64,000 nucleotides of DNA from Natrialba aegyptia DSM 13077 (GTDB lineage Archaea > Halobacteriota > Halobacteria > Halobacteriales > Natrialbaceae). Under the pieces are notes generated by a model. The model was not told the origin of the DNA, searched no databases, and saw nothing but the letters and a program-made list of their open reading frames with translations. Location: the NCBI RefSeq assembly GCF_000337535.1, contig NZ_AOIP01000031.1, positions 98,942 through 162,941 on the forward strand, read 5' to 3'. The translations under genes were made by a program, and so were the position numbers. Shown here one piece after another: positions 45,042 through 53,350 of the stretch. Within the stretch, counting starts at the first letter, position 1; the number at the start of each line of letters is the position of its first letter.

Positions 45042-45485
45042 ATGAGGATCGATACGACGGAACTTCGAAAGGGACTGTCCGAAACGGGACGGTTCGTACT
45101 TTCACACCACGTGCCTGCCGAGTTCTATCGCTGTTATTCGCCCGTCGTCTTCGGTCGCCGAGTTCACATTTGCGCTCGATGTGCGGGCGTCTATCCGGGG
45201 ATCGGGGCGGGGGTACTCGCCACGTTGATTGGCCCGGAGGTGACACCTGCTACCGTTGCGTTCCTGGTCGCGCTTTTGCCAGTTCCCTCCCTGGTCGATT
45301 GGAGCGTAACGACGTTCAGCAGTCGCCGTGGGTATAACCCCGTTCGGACGGTGACTGGATTCTTGCTCGGGTGTGGCTACGGACTGGCCATCGCGCATCT
45401 GCTGTTCGAGGCGATGGTCGGTCTCCTCGGGATCGGGGTCGGATATGCGATTCTTGCGGGAATACTGCTGTACTACTCGTGGTGA
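45042..45485 (+). CDS. DUF2085 family membrane protein
   Basis: 147 residues from the ATG at 45042. The DUF2085 signature is present (HHVPAEFYRCYSPVVFGRRV, then CARCAGVYPGIGAG), with His and Cys positions that suggest metal or redox chemistry. Four hydrophobic segments follow. The function of the family is unknown. Upstream in-frame sequence to 44952 lacks family character. It is probably transcribed with the TM2 gene downstream. Confidence 0.8.
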   Translation: MRIDTTELRKGLSETGRFVLSHHVPAEFYRCYSPVVFGRRVHICARCAGVYPGIGAGVLATLIGPEVTPATVAFLVALLPVPSLVDWSVTTFSSRRGYNPVRTVTGFLLGCGYGLAIAHLLFEAMVGLLGIGVGYAILAGILLYYSW

Positions 45486-45544
45486 TAGCGGTATCCAACA
45501 AGCAGCTATTTAAGACGAGTGTGTGAAGCACGGGCGAGAGCGGA

Positions 45545-45979
45545 ATGAAGCACTGTAGCAACTGTGGGGAGCAACTCGACGACGGAGCGGATGTGTGTCC
45601 CAGCTGTGGGGTCGATCAGACGAGGCCTCTCGATGGCGGGCCCGACCGGTCTGGTGGCGAAAAGTACTGTGTCGAGTGCGGTGAGCGGATAAACGCACAG
45701 GCAGAGATCTGTCCGGAGTGTGGCGTTCGACAGCCCTCCTATCGCGGATCCGGTGTTGATTCGGATCGGCTCGCGGCGAGTATTTTGGCGCTGCTCCTTG
45801 GAACGCTTGGCGCACACAAGTTCTATCAGGGAAACGTCAAACTTGGCGTCATCTACCTGTGTTTCTTCTGGACGGGAATTCCTGGGCTTCTTGGCATTGT
45901 CGAGGGCATTCTGATGTTGGTTGCCGACGATATCGAATACGAAGAGAAGTACGCCGACGGAAGCCTGCTCGGAATGTAA
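45545..45979 (+). CDS. Double zinc-ribbon protein with TM2 domain
   Basis: 144 residues. Two zinc ribbons (CSNCGEQLDDGADVCPSC and CVECGERINAQAEICPEC) precede a TM2 domain of two membrane helices (LAASILALLLGTLGAHKFY, CFFWTGIPGLLGIVEGILML). The intervening DxF/HKFYQG turn is typical. A TATA-like CTATTTAAG lies about 35 nt upstream of the ATG. The role is unknown; TM2 proteins are small membrane proteins that often pair with zinc ribbons in archaea. Confidence 0.85.
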   Translation: MKHCSNCGEQLDDGADVCPSCGVDQTRPLDGGPDRSGGEKYCVECGERINAQAEICPECGVRQPSYRGSGVDSDRLAASILALLLGTLGAHKFYQGNVKLGVIYLCFFWTGIPGLLGIVEGILMLVADDIEYEEKYADGSLLGM

Positions 45980-46230
45980 GCTCCGTCGCTTTCGACTATC
46001 CGCGTGGAATCTGGTGAAACAGTGCCGGTAGCAACGGTAGTTCACTACCAATTTCTTTGAAGTGTATCTGTATTGTTCGAAGAGTATTCCGAGCTAACGC
46101 GCCTACAGGCTATTTTATCGCACAGCGTTCAACTGCCGACACGGGGTTCGACGATCGACGAAAATTCGATCGAAAAAACACGAGTTATTTGTCCGGAGGA
46201 CAGTTATCGAGATGACTTTCCCAATCAATT

Positions 46231-47571
46231 ATGTCTGGCAAGTACGACCTCATCATCGTCGGGGGCGGTATCAGCGGGGCATCACTTTTGTATGCAACCG
46301 CGAAGTTCTCCGATATCGACTCCATCGCGCTCATCGAAAAGGAATCGGAGACCGCGGCGATTAACTCGAACCACACGAACAACTCACAGACGCTTCACTT
46401 CGGCGACATCGAGACCAATTACACGCTCGAGAAGGCCGAGGAGGTAAAGGAAGGAGCGGAACTCCTTGCGGGGTACCTGGAGAACCACGACGCCGACCGC
46501 GAGATGCACGACAAGCGAAGCAAGATGGTTCTCGGCGTCGGCGACGAGGAAGTCGCACAGCTCGAGCGGCGCTACGAGGCCGAAGGCTTCGGCGATCTCT
46601 TCCCGAAACTCCAACCGATCGGCCGCGAGGAAATCGCCGAGTACGAGCCCAAAGTCGTCGAAGGCCGCGATCCCTCGAAGGACATGCTCGCACTGCAGAC
46701 GCCGGACGGCTACGTCGTCGACTACGGTGCAACGACGAAGTCGTTCGTCGAGCAGGCCCGCGAGGAACCCAACGTCGACATCTACAGCGGCACGAAGGTC
46801 ACGGACATCACGCCGACGCTCGACGGTTACACTATCGCCACGACCAACGGCCGCTTCGATTGTGACGCGGCTGCCGTCGCCGCCGGCTCGCACAGCCTCC
46901 AGATCGCGAAAGAACTCGGCTACGGCCAGGACAAGGTGTTGCTCCCCGTAGCAGGCAGTTTCTTCCTCGCAGACGATCTGCTCAACGGGAAGGTGTACAC
47001 GCTCCAGATGAAGAAACTCCCGTTCGCCGCCGTCCACGGCGACGCGGACGTTCACGATTCGAGCATTACCCGCTTCGGCCCCACTGCGAAACTGGTCCCC
47101 GCCCTCGAACGCGGCCGTCTCTCGACGGTACGGGACTTCTTCGACGTATTCGGGTTGAACGCCGCAGCGTTCCTCAGCTACGCCAACATCCTTTCGGACC
47201 GGATCCTTCTCCCGTACGTTCTCCGAAACCTCGTCTACGACCTCCCCGCAGTCGGGCCGCGCGAGTTCCTCCCGCACGTCCAGAAGGTCGTCCCGAGCGT
47301 CGAACTCGAGGACATCGAACGGGCGAAGGGCTACGGCGGTGTCCGACCCCAGATCGTCGATACCAAGCGCAAATCCCTCGATATGGGCGAAGCAAAAATC
47401 GTCGGCGACGACATTCTGTTCAATATCACGCCGTCGCCGGGCGCGTCCACCTGTCTGCAAAACGCACTGCAGGACACGCAGACGCTCCTCGAGTTCCTCG
47501 ACGACGAGTACGAGTTCGACGAGGAGGCGTTCCGCGCCGAAACGATCGACAACTTCCCCCGTCAAGCATAA
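46231..47571 (+). CDS. FAD-dependent oxidoreductase, malate:quinone oxidoreductase-like
   Basis: A 446-residue flavoprotein with the N-terminal FAD motif LIIVGGGISGASLLYATA. It then has the Mqo-like substrate block NSNHTNNSQTLHFGDIETNY, and a C-terminal GYGGVRPQIVD with ITPSPGASTCLQNAL. It probably oxidises malate or a related 2-hydroxyacid and passes electrons to menaquinone. No membrane helix is seen, so a peripheral membrane location is likely. The ATG at 46231 (MSGKYDLI) is the only start compatible with the motif. Monocistronic, with a 250-bp AT-richer upstream region. Confidence 0.85.
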   Translation: MSGKYDLIIVGGGISGASLLYATAKFSDIDSIALIEKESETAAINSNHTNNSQTLHFGDIETNYTLEKAEEVKEGAELLAGYLENHDADREMHDKRSKMVLGVGDEEVAQLERRYEAEGFGDLFPKLQPIGREEIAEYEPKVVEGRDPSKDMLALQTPDGYVVDYGATTKSFVEQAREEPNVDIYSGTKVTDITPTLDGYTIATTNGRFDCDAAAVAAGSHSLQIAKELGYGQDKVLLPVAGSFFLADDLLNGKVYTLQMKKLPFAAVHGDADVHDSSITRFGPTAKLVPALERGRLSTVRDFFDVFGLNAAAFLSYANILSDRILLPYVLRNLVYDLPAVGPREFLPHVQKVVPSVELEDIERAKGYGGVRPQIVDTKRKSLDMGEAKIVGDDILFNITPSPGASTCLQNALQDTQTLLEFLDDEYEFDEEAFRAETIDNFPRQA

Positions 47572-47697
47572 GACGCCTCGCGGTCTGCAAACTGCCACTC
47601 TTTTCTCCCACCAAGGGCTTGAACCGCGCGTTGTGTTCCGGTCGATCCGGTGTCTCTGTTACTTATAGCGTGGCCGTGGTGAACAACAGTAGCTACC

Positions 47698-48408
47698 ATG
47701 AGTGGAGACACCGGAGACGATCACACAGACACCAGTCACGACGAACTCGGGGACGAAATCGACACCGATATTTCGACGATGAGCGCCGTCCTCGGGGACA
47801 CTTATCGAGGCGAATTGGATCGCGAGACGACCTGGCGGTCGAGACTCGACCAGACGACGACCTGGAGCGTCACCGTGATGGCTGCGATCCTCACCTGGGC
47901 GTTCTCGAGTGGCAACAATCCACACTACATTATTCTGATCGCCGTCCTGGTCGTAACGACGTTTCTGATGATCGAAGCCCGGCGCTACCGTGACTACGAC
48001 GTCTACCGATCGCGTGTCCGCCTGATTCAGCAAAATCTCATCGCGGACGCGCTCGATCCCGCGGGTGAACTCGAACACGAGGATTGGCGACGAAAACTGA
48101 GCAACGACTACCGAACACCCACGGTGAAAATCACGCTCCTCGAAGCCCTCCGCAACCGACTTCGGCGAATCTACCTCGCGCTGTTACTCATCTTGTTACT
48201 CGCCTGGGTTTTCCGGATTACCGCATTTGCAACTGGAGACGGCTTTCTGACTGTGGCCAATGTTGGTTCCCTGTCAGGTGTCATCGTGACGGGGGTCGTT
48301 GGCGTCTTCTATAGTCTCGTGCTGGTCGTTTCACTGTGGCCTCGTGAACGCGAGGCGATGGGTGAGTTTAGAGGCGGTGATGCGGGAGAGTGGAAGGAGA
48401 CGCAGTGA
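47698..48408 (+). CDS. DUF2270 family membrane protein
   Basis: A 236-residue protein with an acidic N-terminus (DHTDTSHDELGDEIDTD). The DUF2270 core follows: YRGELDRETTWRSRLDQTTT, two helices (WSVTVMAAILTWAFSS, YIILIAVLVVTTFLMIEARR), then VYRSRVRLIQQNLIADALDP and a second hydrophobic pair (IYLALLLILLLAWVFRI, VIVTGVVGVFYSLVLVVSL). Function unknown; the family is widespread in haloarchaea and bacteria. Confidence 0.88.
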   Translation: MSGDTGDDHTDTSHDELGDEIDTDISTMSAVLGDTYRGELDRETTWRSRLDQTTTWSVTVMAAILTWAFSSGNNPHYIILIAVLVVTTFLMIEARRYRDYDVYRSRVRLIQQNLIADALDPAGELEHEDWRRKLSNDYRTPTVKITLLEALRNRLRRIYLALLLILLLAWVFRITAFATGDGFLTVANVGSLSGVIVTGVVGVFYSLVLVVSLWPREREAMGEFRGGDAGEWKETQ

Positions 48409-48870
48409 TCCTAGTTCTCGAAGCCCCTTCCCATCGACAGATGCTTTCGGTTGGTGGCGCGGGTAGTTTACTATTGTGCCCTTCACATGTGATAAATCAT
48501 ATTCCACTATACGAAACAGCTGTAGTATGTACTTCACAGCTTCGGAGGATAAACCAGTTTTGCGTCGACTTCTCGTTGATCCGTGGCTACTTTCACCAAC
48601 CTAGAGTCGGTTTAGACTTTCTTCGGGGACATCTATCGGACGAGCGTGAGAAAGTGTGTGAGTTCTGGGGCTGCTGAACAGTGCTGTCACTCTCGAGTGG
48701 CGGGCTCAGTGAGAGATCAACCGGTTAGTCAGGTTGGGATCAACGCCGAGACGGCGATTTTGACACAGTCGCCCGCGGTCAACATGGGCGCGAAGTTATG
48801 CGATGTACCGAAAGACAGCCTGCTGTGAACCGTGTATCATGTCACTGTCCAACAGTAGTTACGAGATCAC
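48409..48870. other. Intergenic region, AT-richer, no gene found
   Basis: About 460 bp between the convergent DUF2270 gene and substrate-binding-protein gene. Short ORFs are present, but their translations lack family features and are Ser/Cys/His-mixed. The stretch is visibly more AT-rich than neighbouring genes and may be decayed sequence, possibly from a mobile element. Confidence 0.4.
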
Positions 48871-49995
48871 TCAAAGGTCTCCAGAAACGATCTGGGCGAC
48901 GCGCTCACGATCGAAGAGCGTCGCATCCTCAAACGCATTTGGATAGATGTCTTTCGCCGCTAGTTCGGTGTGATGAAAGTTGATTATCGGTCCTTGATCG
49001 AGGTACCCGGCGTTGTAGACGGCGTCGTTCTGCACCGCCCGTATATTGTTGGTGACCGAATGATCCTCCAAGGGTTCGACTACCTCTTCCCTGAACTTGG
49101 ATTCGGATGCCCCTCCGTAGTTGCGTACCAGTAACGCTTCGGGATCGATTTCGAGCAAGGCTTCTGGACCGAGCGTGCCATCGTCGGAGTAACTGTAGTG
49201 GCCTATGTCCGTCTCGGCAAGTGCGCCACTCAGACCGAGATCACGCCACTGTTTGGTGCTGACCCCACCATCGTCAATTCGGAATGGGTGGAACGAGGTT
49301 CCTGACTTGCCGGCTGGGTAGACGAGCAAGGCAGTTGGTCGCTGGTCGGCCGGTGGCAATCGTTCCTCTATCGTTTCGAGCATCTGCTCGTGGAGTTCAA
49401 CGAACGCTTGGTAACGGTCTTGGGCCTGAAAAACCTCGGCCATCAACTCGAAAGCCTCATAGAGGCTGTAGTAGCGATAGTCGTGCCAGTTATCGCTGTG
49501 ACGACGAATGAAGCTCCCGAAAAAGGGACCGAGGTTGTTCGCGATTTCTTCGATGTCCGACTGGTCCCATCCGTACCAGAGTTTCAATATGTTCGGATCT
49601 ATGAAATGGACATCGGCGTTCATGTCATAGAACAGTTCTTTATCGACATCGCTACTGACGAGATCTACGATATCGCCTTGGTTATGCTTAACTCCAGGAA
49701 GAGCGTCGAAGGCTTCGTTCGCGTAGCGGTCGTGGTTCTGAATCCCGAGCGTCTGTCCGCCGCCGAGTGCGAACGCCATGTCCGCGAAGGTCGGCAGTAG
49801 GGCGGTCCATCGCTCGGGAGGGCCCTCGAACTCGACTTCCCCCACCGGCTCGATTTCAGCAGTATAGCTGGTTCTATCGCCTGTTCTTTGGCCCAATTCC
49901 GAAGGGTCACCATTCAGACAGCCCGCGAAGACCATGCTGCCAACCACACTACTCGTCCCTAAGAACTCTCGTCGCGTTGATTCTACACGTCGCAT
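48871..49995 (-). CDS. ABC transporter substrate-binding lipoprotein (iron-siderophore/cobalamin type)
   Basis: A 374-residue protein starting at the ATG at 49995. A twin-arginine signal (STRREFLGTSSVVGSMVFAG) ends in a lipobox with Cys at FAGC, so it is a Tat-exported lipoprotein. The body has the helical-backbone PBP (TroA/FecB) layout: ERWTALLPTFADMAFALGGG, a central helix, and C-terminal LEIDPEALLVRNYGG with NDAVYNAGYLDQGPIINF. It probably binds an iron-chelate. No permease or ATPase gene is adjacent. A DtxR-type palindrome overlaps its promoter (50005-50022). Confidence 0.9.
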   Translation of the reverse strand: MRRVESTRREFLGTSSVVGSMVFAGCLNGDPSELGQRTGDRTSYTAEIEPVGEVEFEGPPERWTALLPTFADMAFALGGGQTLGIQNHDRYANEAFDALPGVKHNQGDIVDLVSSDVDKELFYDMNADVHFIDPNILKLWYGWDQSDIEEIANNLGPFFGSFIRRHSDNWHDYRYYSLYEAFELMAEVFQAQDRYQAFVELHEQMLETIEERLPPADQRPTALLVYPAGKSGTSFHPFRIDDGGVSTKQWRDLGLSGALAETDIGHYSYSDDGTLGPEALLEIDPEALLVRNYGGASESKFREEVVEPLEDHSVTNNIRAVQNDAVYNAGYLDQGPIINFHHTELAAKDIYPNAFEDATLFDRERVAQIVSGDL

Positions 49996-50004
49996 AACGC
50001 CATA

Positions 50005-50022
50005 TTTTAGGATGGCCTAAAA
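50005..50022. promoter_or_regulatory. DtxR/SirR-type iron box TTTTAGG-ATGG-CCTAAAA
   Basis: A perfect 7-bp inverted repeat with a 4-bp spacer, containing TTAGG-N4-CCTAA. It lies 10 nt upstream of the SBP ATG (49995) and overlaps the AT-rich TATA region read on the minus strand. It matches the metal-dependent repressor consensus of bacterial and archaeal DtxR-family proteins, and the position fits steric repression by iron. Confidence 0.65.
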
Positions 50023-50571
50023 ATACCTTTCGAGGTTCGACAGCATCAGAGCTGCTTACGATCCAGCAAGCGGAAGTGATGAATAAATCGCGGGCTCAGT
50101 TCATGGCTGACCCTTGCAAGTCGATTTCTGACTTCTATTACTCGGCTGACGAGTATGACAATTATCACAGCAAGAGGAACGTTATCCCAGATGGAACCAG
50201 AATCTTCCCAGATACTGTCAACAAAAGGCGTGCTGAAGACATAGTGGATGAGCGCAACAAGAGACGCCATTCCTTCGGAGCGCACGAACTGAATCATCCG
50301 TTAAGGCCGTCGACGTGTTCTTCGTCTGGTCCCCACTCATCATCTCGGATAACCATAATCTTCACGCGACACATTTGAGTAGCTCATCCCACATACACTA
50401 CTGCTGCCATGTCATATACTAGTCTATGTTCTCAATAATATAGGTTGGGTTAAATACTGTCATAGAAAGCACTAATTCAACTCCTGGTTGCGGAAGGCGA
50501 ATCACGAAAAGTAGGTAATCGGTGAGTGAATTCTAGTAACTGAAACGAGTTCAGATTGTCCTCGCTATCGG

Positions 50572-50647
50572 CACTACTGGAAAGCAGTACACACCGAATG
50601 GCACGATGGGATGTGCGGTCAGTGTAAAATCGTTTCAGGTGTTACTA
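50572..50647. repeat. Diverged inverted repeat, copy A (partner 51712-51784)
   Basis: Contains a 17-nt exact core, CGTTTCAGGTGTTACTA (50631-50647), found inverted at 51712-51728. The ~55 bp before the core also align with the partner, with scattered substitutions and a few one- or two-base indels. The arms flank rdfA. They look like two decayed copies of the same sequence, possibly part of a zinc-finger coding region. Confidence 0.6.
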
Positions 50648-50663
50648 CCGCTCGGAACGGCGC

Positions 50664-51290
50664 TCACTCACAATCACAGCCACCCTGGTCGAGCAGATCT
50701 CTGATGGTATACTGCTGTTTGCAGTCCTCACAGGTTACCGTCACGTTCACGAGGACGTTGAACTCGCCGATGTCGAGTACGTCGCTTCGTTCGAGCTGTG
50801 CAACCGTGTCCTCTGTCACCGCCGCCGTCCGGTTTCGGAGGGCACCGAGTTTATCCCGACTCCGTTCGAGTCGCTCCTCGTCGCTCGGTGATTCGAGTGT
50901 CGTTTCGAGACAATCCGTCAGGTGGTTGTAGACCGTCTGGTGGGAGACGAAATCACTCTCCACCTCCTCGACCGGGATGGAGTCTCGCTCGAGTTCTTTT
51001 CTCGTCTGCACGCGGGTCCCGCTACTGACGTCGTCACCGGTCAGGAGTCGATAGGTGTTTTCGACTTCGCCGTCCTTGTACTGGAGCCCCGCTTCGTCGA
51101 GGGCCGCTTCGAGCACACGCTGATTGACGTGCGTTGCGAGATCGCGCGTGCTGTATCGTTCGTCCGTTCTATCGGTCCAGTAGCTGACGAGTTCATCGTC
51201 GAGTCCGTTCAGGTCGTACTGGGTCGTGATACGACCGACTTTGCAGCCACACGATGAACTCGCCGCTGTATCGAGAGTGCGCTCGGTCAC
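50664..51290 (-). CDS. rdfA: RdfA-like (rod-determining factor) protein
   Basis: A 208-residue protein. The N-terminal region CKVGRITTQYDLNGLDDELV, then STRDLATHVNQRVLEAALDE and YRLLTGDDVSSGTRVQTRKE, match the haloarchaeal RdfA family, named from a Haloferax cell-shape factor. A charged middle region contains FVSHQTVYNHLTDCLETTLE. The C-terminus ends in a zinc-ribbon-like pair (VTCEDCKQQY and GGCDCE). The molecular role is unknown; in relatives it influences rod formation. The gene is flanked by a diverged inverted repeat. Confidence 0.8.
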   Translation of the reverse strand: MTERTLDTAASSSCGCKVGRITTQYDLNGLDDELVSYWTDRTDERYSTRDLATHVNQRVLEAALDEAGLQYKDGEVENTYRLLTGDDVSSGTRVQTRKELERDSIPVEEVESDFVSHQTVYNHLTDCLETTLESPSDEERLERSRDKLGALRNRTAAVTEDTVAQLERSDVLDIGEFNVLVNVTVTCEDCKQQYTIRDLLDQGGCDCE

Positions 51291-51711
51291 TACTAGTGCG
51301 TAGTCGAGTCGGTCTAAAAAGCGTTCCGACCGTGGTATTTACACCAATACGGGCGTAATCGACCCCGTTTACGGGGTGTGGTCGCTGCATGATTCTCGGT
51401 GGTTTCGCACGAACGGCACTGGCAGGACACAAGTATACTAGTTAGTAGATATCTTTCCGAATACATACGGATAGTGCCATCATGTTTGAGCCGAGAGTCA
51501 GCAGGCGGGGTTTACATCCGTAGGATTGTAAATCTCAAACGGAACTCGAGTGCAGTCGGCAGATTGTGAGTGTATCGATGTGGATTTCTCGCGGTAGCGG
51601 CGCTCAACCGTGTTGATACGTAGTGGAGCTGTGGCGAGTGAATATACAATGGCCGCTCTCCCCTGTTTTGGCTCGACCACCTTCAGATTCGCGTTTCTTC
51701 GCGTTCCGGTA

Positions 51712-51784
51712 TAGTAACACCTGAAACGGTTTCCACACCGATCGCACATCCATCGCGCGATCGGGTGTACGGTGGCTTTCAGTG
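51712..51784. repeat. Diverged inverted repeat, copy B (partner 50572-50647)
   Basis: The reverse complement begins with CAGTG and ends in CGTTTCAGGTGTTACTA, aligning with copy A across its length apart from substitutions and small indels. One indel shifts the reading frame between the copies, so at least one is non-functional. The minus-strand reading gives the CxxC-containing remnant described for the surrounding region. Confidence 0.6.
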
Positions 51785-52323
51785 ACCCCTCTCACTCTCA
51801 CTACGAGTGCAACTGCAGCAACCGCGTAGATTCCGGTCGATTCGGGTGTCGTTTGCAGTCCTCAAATAAATTGCTTTCAGAGATGACTTCGTCGGCCAGT
51901 ATTCTCGATATCGTTCGTACTCGTCGTCTCTCAGCGCGGGTACCGTGTAGTCTACTCACGAAACCACGTGACACCTTGCAACCGCGGACGAGTTCTATTT
52001 CATAGTCTCAAACCGGCTATTCGTTTTTCGGGCCGAGGTTCCCCGTAGCACTTCTTGACCGTCGAATTACTGCTCAAGTGTGTCTCGGTACCGAAGTACA
52101 CTTGCCCTTCGTCGGAGTCAAAAAGTCCGGCAACGGTTCCCCCTCGACCCGCGAAATCATCGAAATCATCACTGAGCGTACCGCCCAAACGATGAACGAT
52201 TCCAAAGGCATCCGGACAGCTCGGGGCCTCTCGCCGACATGACCACGCAGGACGACTGAACCGTCTGGGTGGGCGGAACTGCCGACCAGGGTTCCCGTTC
52301 GAATCCGTTTGATAATCGCAAAT

Positions 52324-52335
52324 ACTTAAGCACCT
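52324..52335 (+). promoter_or_regulatory. TATA/promoter element TACTTAAGCACC of the IclR gene
   Basis: TACTTAAG sits about 23-30 nt upstream of the ATG at 52354, the position of a TATA box in a leaderless haloarchaeal gene. The extended TTAAGCACC is shared with the aminotransferase promoter at 54386-54394 at a similar distance from the ATG, hinting at a common operator or simply similar promoters. Confidence 0.4.
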
Positions 52336-52353
52336 CATTTCGTAGACACGGGT

Positions 52354-53154
52354 ATGACAGCCGGTTCGACCGGGAACGACGGGCCACGCCGGATCAAATC
52401 GGTGCAGACAGCGACCGACGTTATCAACGTCATTAAACAGCAACAGGGCGGTACGCTGGCCGAAATCACAGCAGATCTCGAACTGACGAAAGCGACCGTT
52501 CACACGTACCTCCAGACGCTCGTTGACTGTGGCTTCGTTACCAGGGACGGCGACCAGTATCGACTCGGATTCCAGTTCGTGACGATCGGCGAACACGTCC
52601 GGAACGAAACCGACCTCTACATGGCCGGTCACAACGAGGTCGACGAACTCGCGGAACGGACCGGTGAATACACCCATCTCATCGCCGAGGAACGCGGCCG
52701 CGAGGTCGTCCTTTACGAGAGTCGTGGCGAGTTCGCCGTCGCGATGGACTATCATCTGCGGATGCGAGAGACGCCCCAGCATTTACACGATACTGCGGCT
52801 GGGAAGGCGATTCTCGCGCACCTCCCGGCGACGCGACGGGACGAAATCATCGCGAATCTGGAGTTCGAACGCCAGACGGCGAATACGATCACGGATGCGG
52901 CCGAGTTGCGGGAGACGCTTGCGGACATCCGGGACCGCGGATATGCACTCAACGACGAGGAGGAGATTCGGGGGATGCGAGCGGTCGGCGCGCCGGTGCT
53001 CGGCCCGACCGAGACCGTCGTCGGCTCGGTGAGCGTAACGGGACCAACGAGCCGGCTCCAGGGGGAACGGTTCCATTCGGCGGTGCCAAAGCAGGTCATC
53101 GAAACCGCGAATCTGATCGAGGTCGCCCTCGAAACGGCACAGTTTGACCGGTAA
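52354..53154 (+). CDS. IclR family transcriptional regulator (arginine catabolism locus)
   Basis: A 266-residue IclR regulator. The N-terminal winged helix covers residues ~15-75 (SVQTATDVINVIKQQQGGTL, ITADLELTKATVHTYLQTLV). The C-terminal effector domain follows (YTHLIAEERGREVVLYESRG, HLHDTAAGKAILAHLPATRR, AVGAPVLGPTETVVGSVSVT). It lies immediately upstream of arginase and aminotransferase genes on the same strand, so it is their likely regulator. Confidence 0.92.
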   Translation: MTAGSTGNDGPRRIKSVQTATDVINVIKQQQGGTLAEITADLELTKATVHTYLQTLVDCGFVTRDGDQYRLGFQFVTIGEHVRNETDLYMAGHNEVDELAERTGEYTHLIAEERGREVVLYESRGEFAVAMDYHLRMRETPQHLHDTAAGKAILAHLPATRRDEIIANLEFERQTANTITDAAELRETLADIRDRGYALNDEEEIRGMRAVGAPVLGPTETVVGSVSVTGPTSRLQGERFHSAVPKQVIETANLIEVALETAQFDR

Positions 53155-53350
53155 GCGACGGTTCGGCGTGGGGTGGATGTATCGATACCTCATTTAGTTT
53201 CCGGCGAGAGCGAACCTGTAGTGAGAAAAAAGATATATGATTGTGCCCCGGAGTCGTTCATACGATGGATATGGTTGCGATCGAGCAGGCGAGCGTCTTT
53301 CGGTCCGGTACCGTCACGAACAGAGATGAGGTCAGCGCAGGGCTGGACCG

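Larger units (their letters stand above)
49996..50663. other. Intergenic region, AT-rich, decayed sequence
   Basis: About 670 bp between the SBP gene and rdfA. It contains the iron box and one copy of a diverged inverted repeat (50572-50647). A minus-strand ORF at 50046-50297 encodes two hydrophobic stretches (NVPLAVIIVILVSRVIEVRN) and may be a fragment of a membrane protein, but has no start or family support. Confidence 0.4.
51291..52353. other. Long intergenic region with gene remnants
   Basis: About 1060 bp upstream of rdfA and of the IclR gene with no intact gene. The minus-strand ORF 51498-51749 (MCDRCGNRFRCYYTGTRRNA) has a CxxC start and aligns with copy A of the inverted repeat, so it may be a fragment of a zinc-binding protein. 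The stretch 52000-52250 reads in reverse like coding sequence with stops (GGTVAGLFDSDEGQVYFGTE). It is probably a graveyard of decayed genes. Confidence 0.4.

Noticed and set aside
50046..50297. Hydrophobic 83-residue minus-strand ORF
   Set aside because: No start context or family support. Mentioned only as a possible fragment.
52000..52782. 260-residue minus-strand ORF
   Set aside because: Its larger part is antisense to the clear IclR gene. Only the part beyond 52353 could be a remnant, noted under the intergenic entry.
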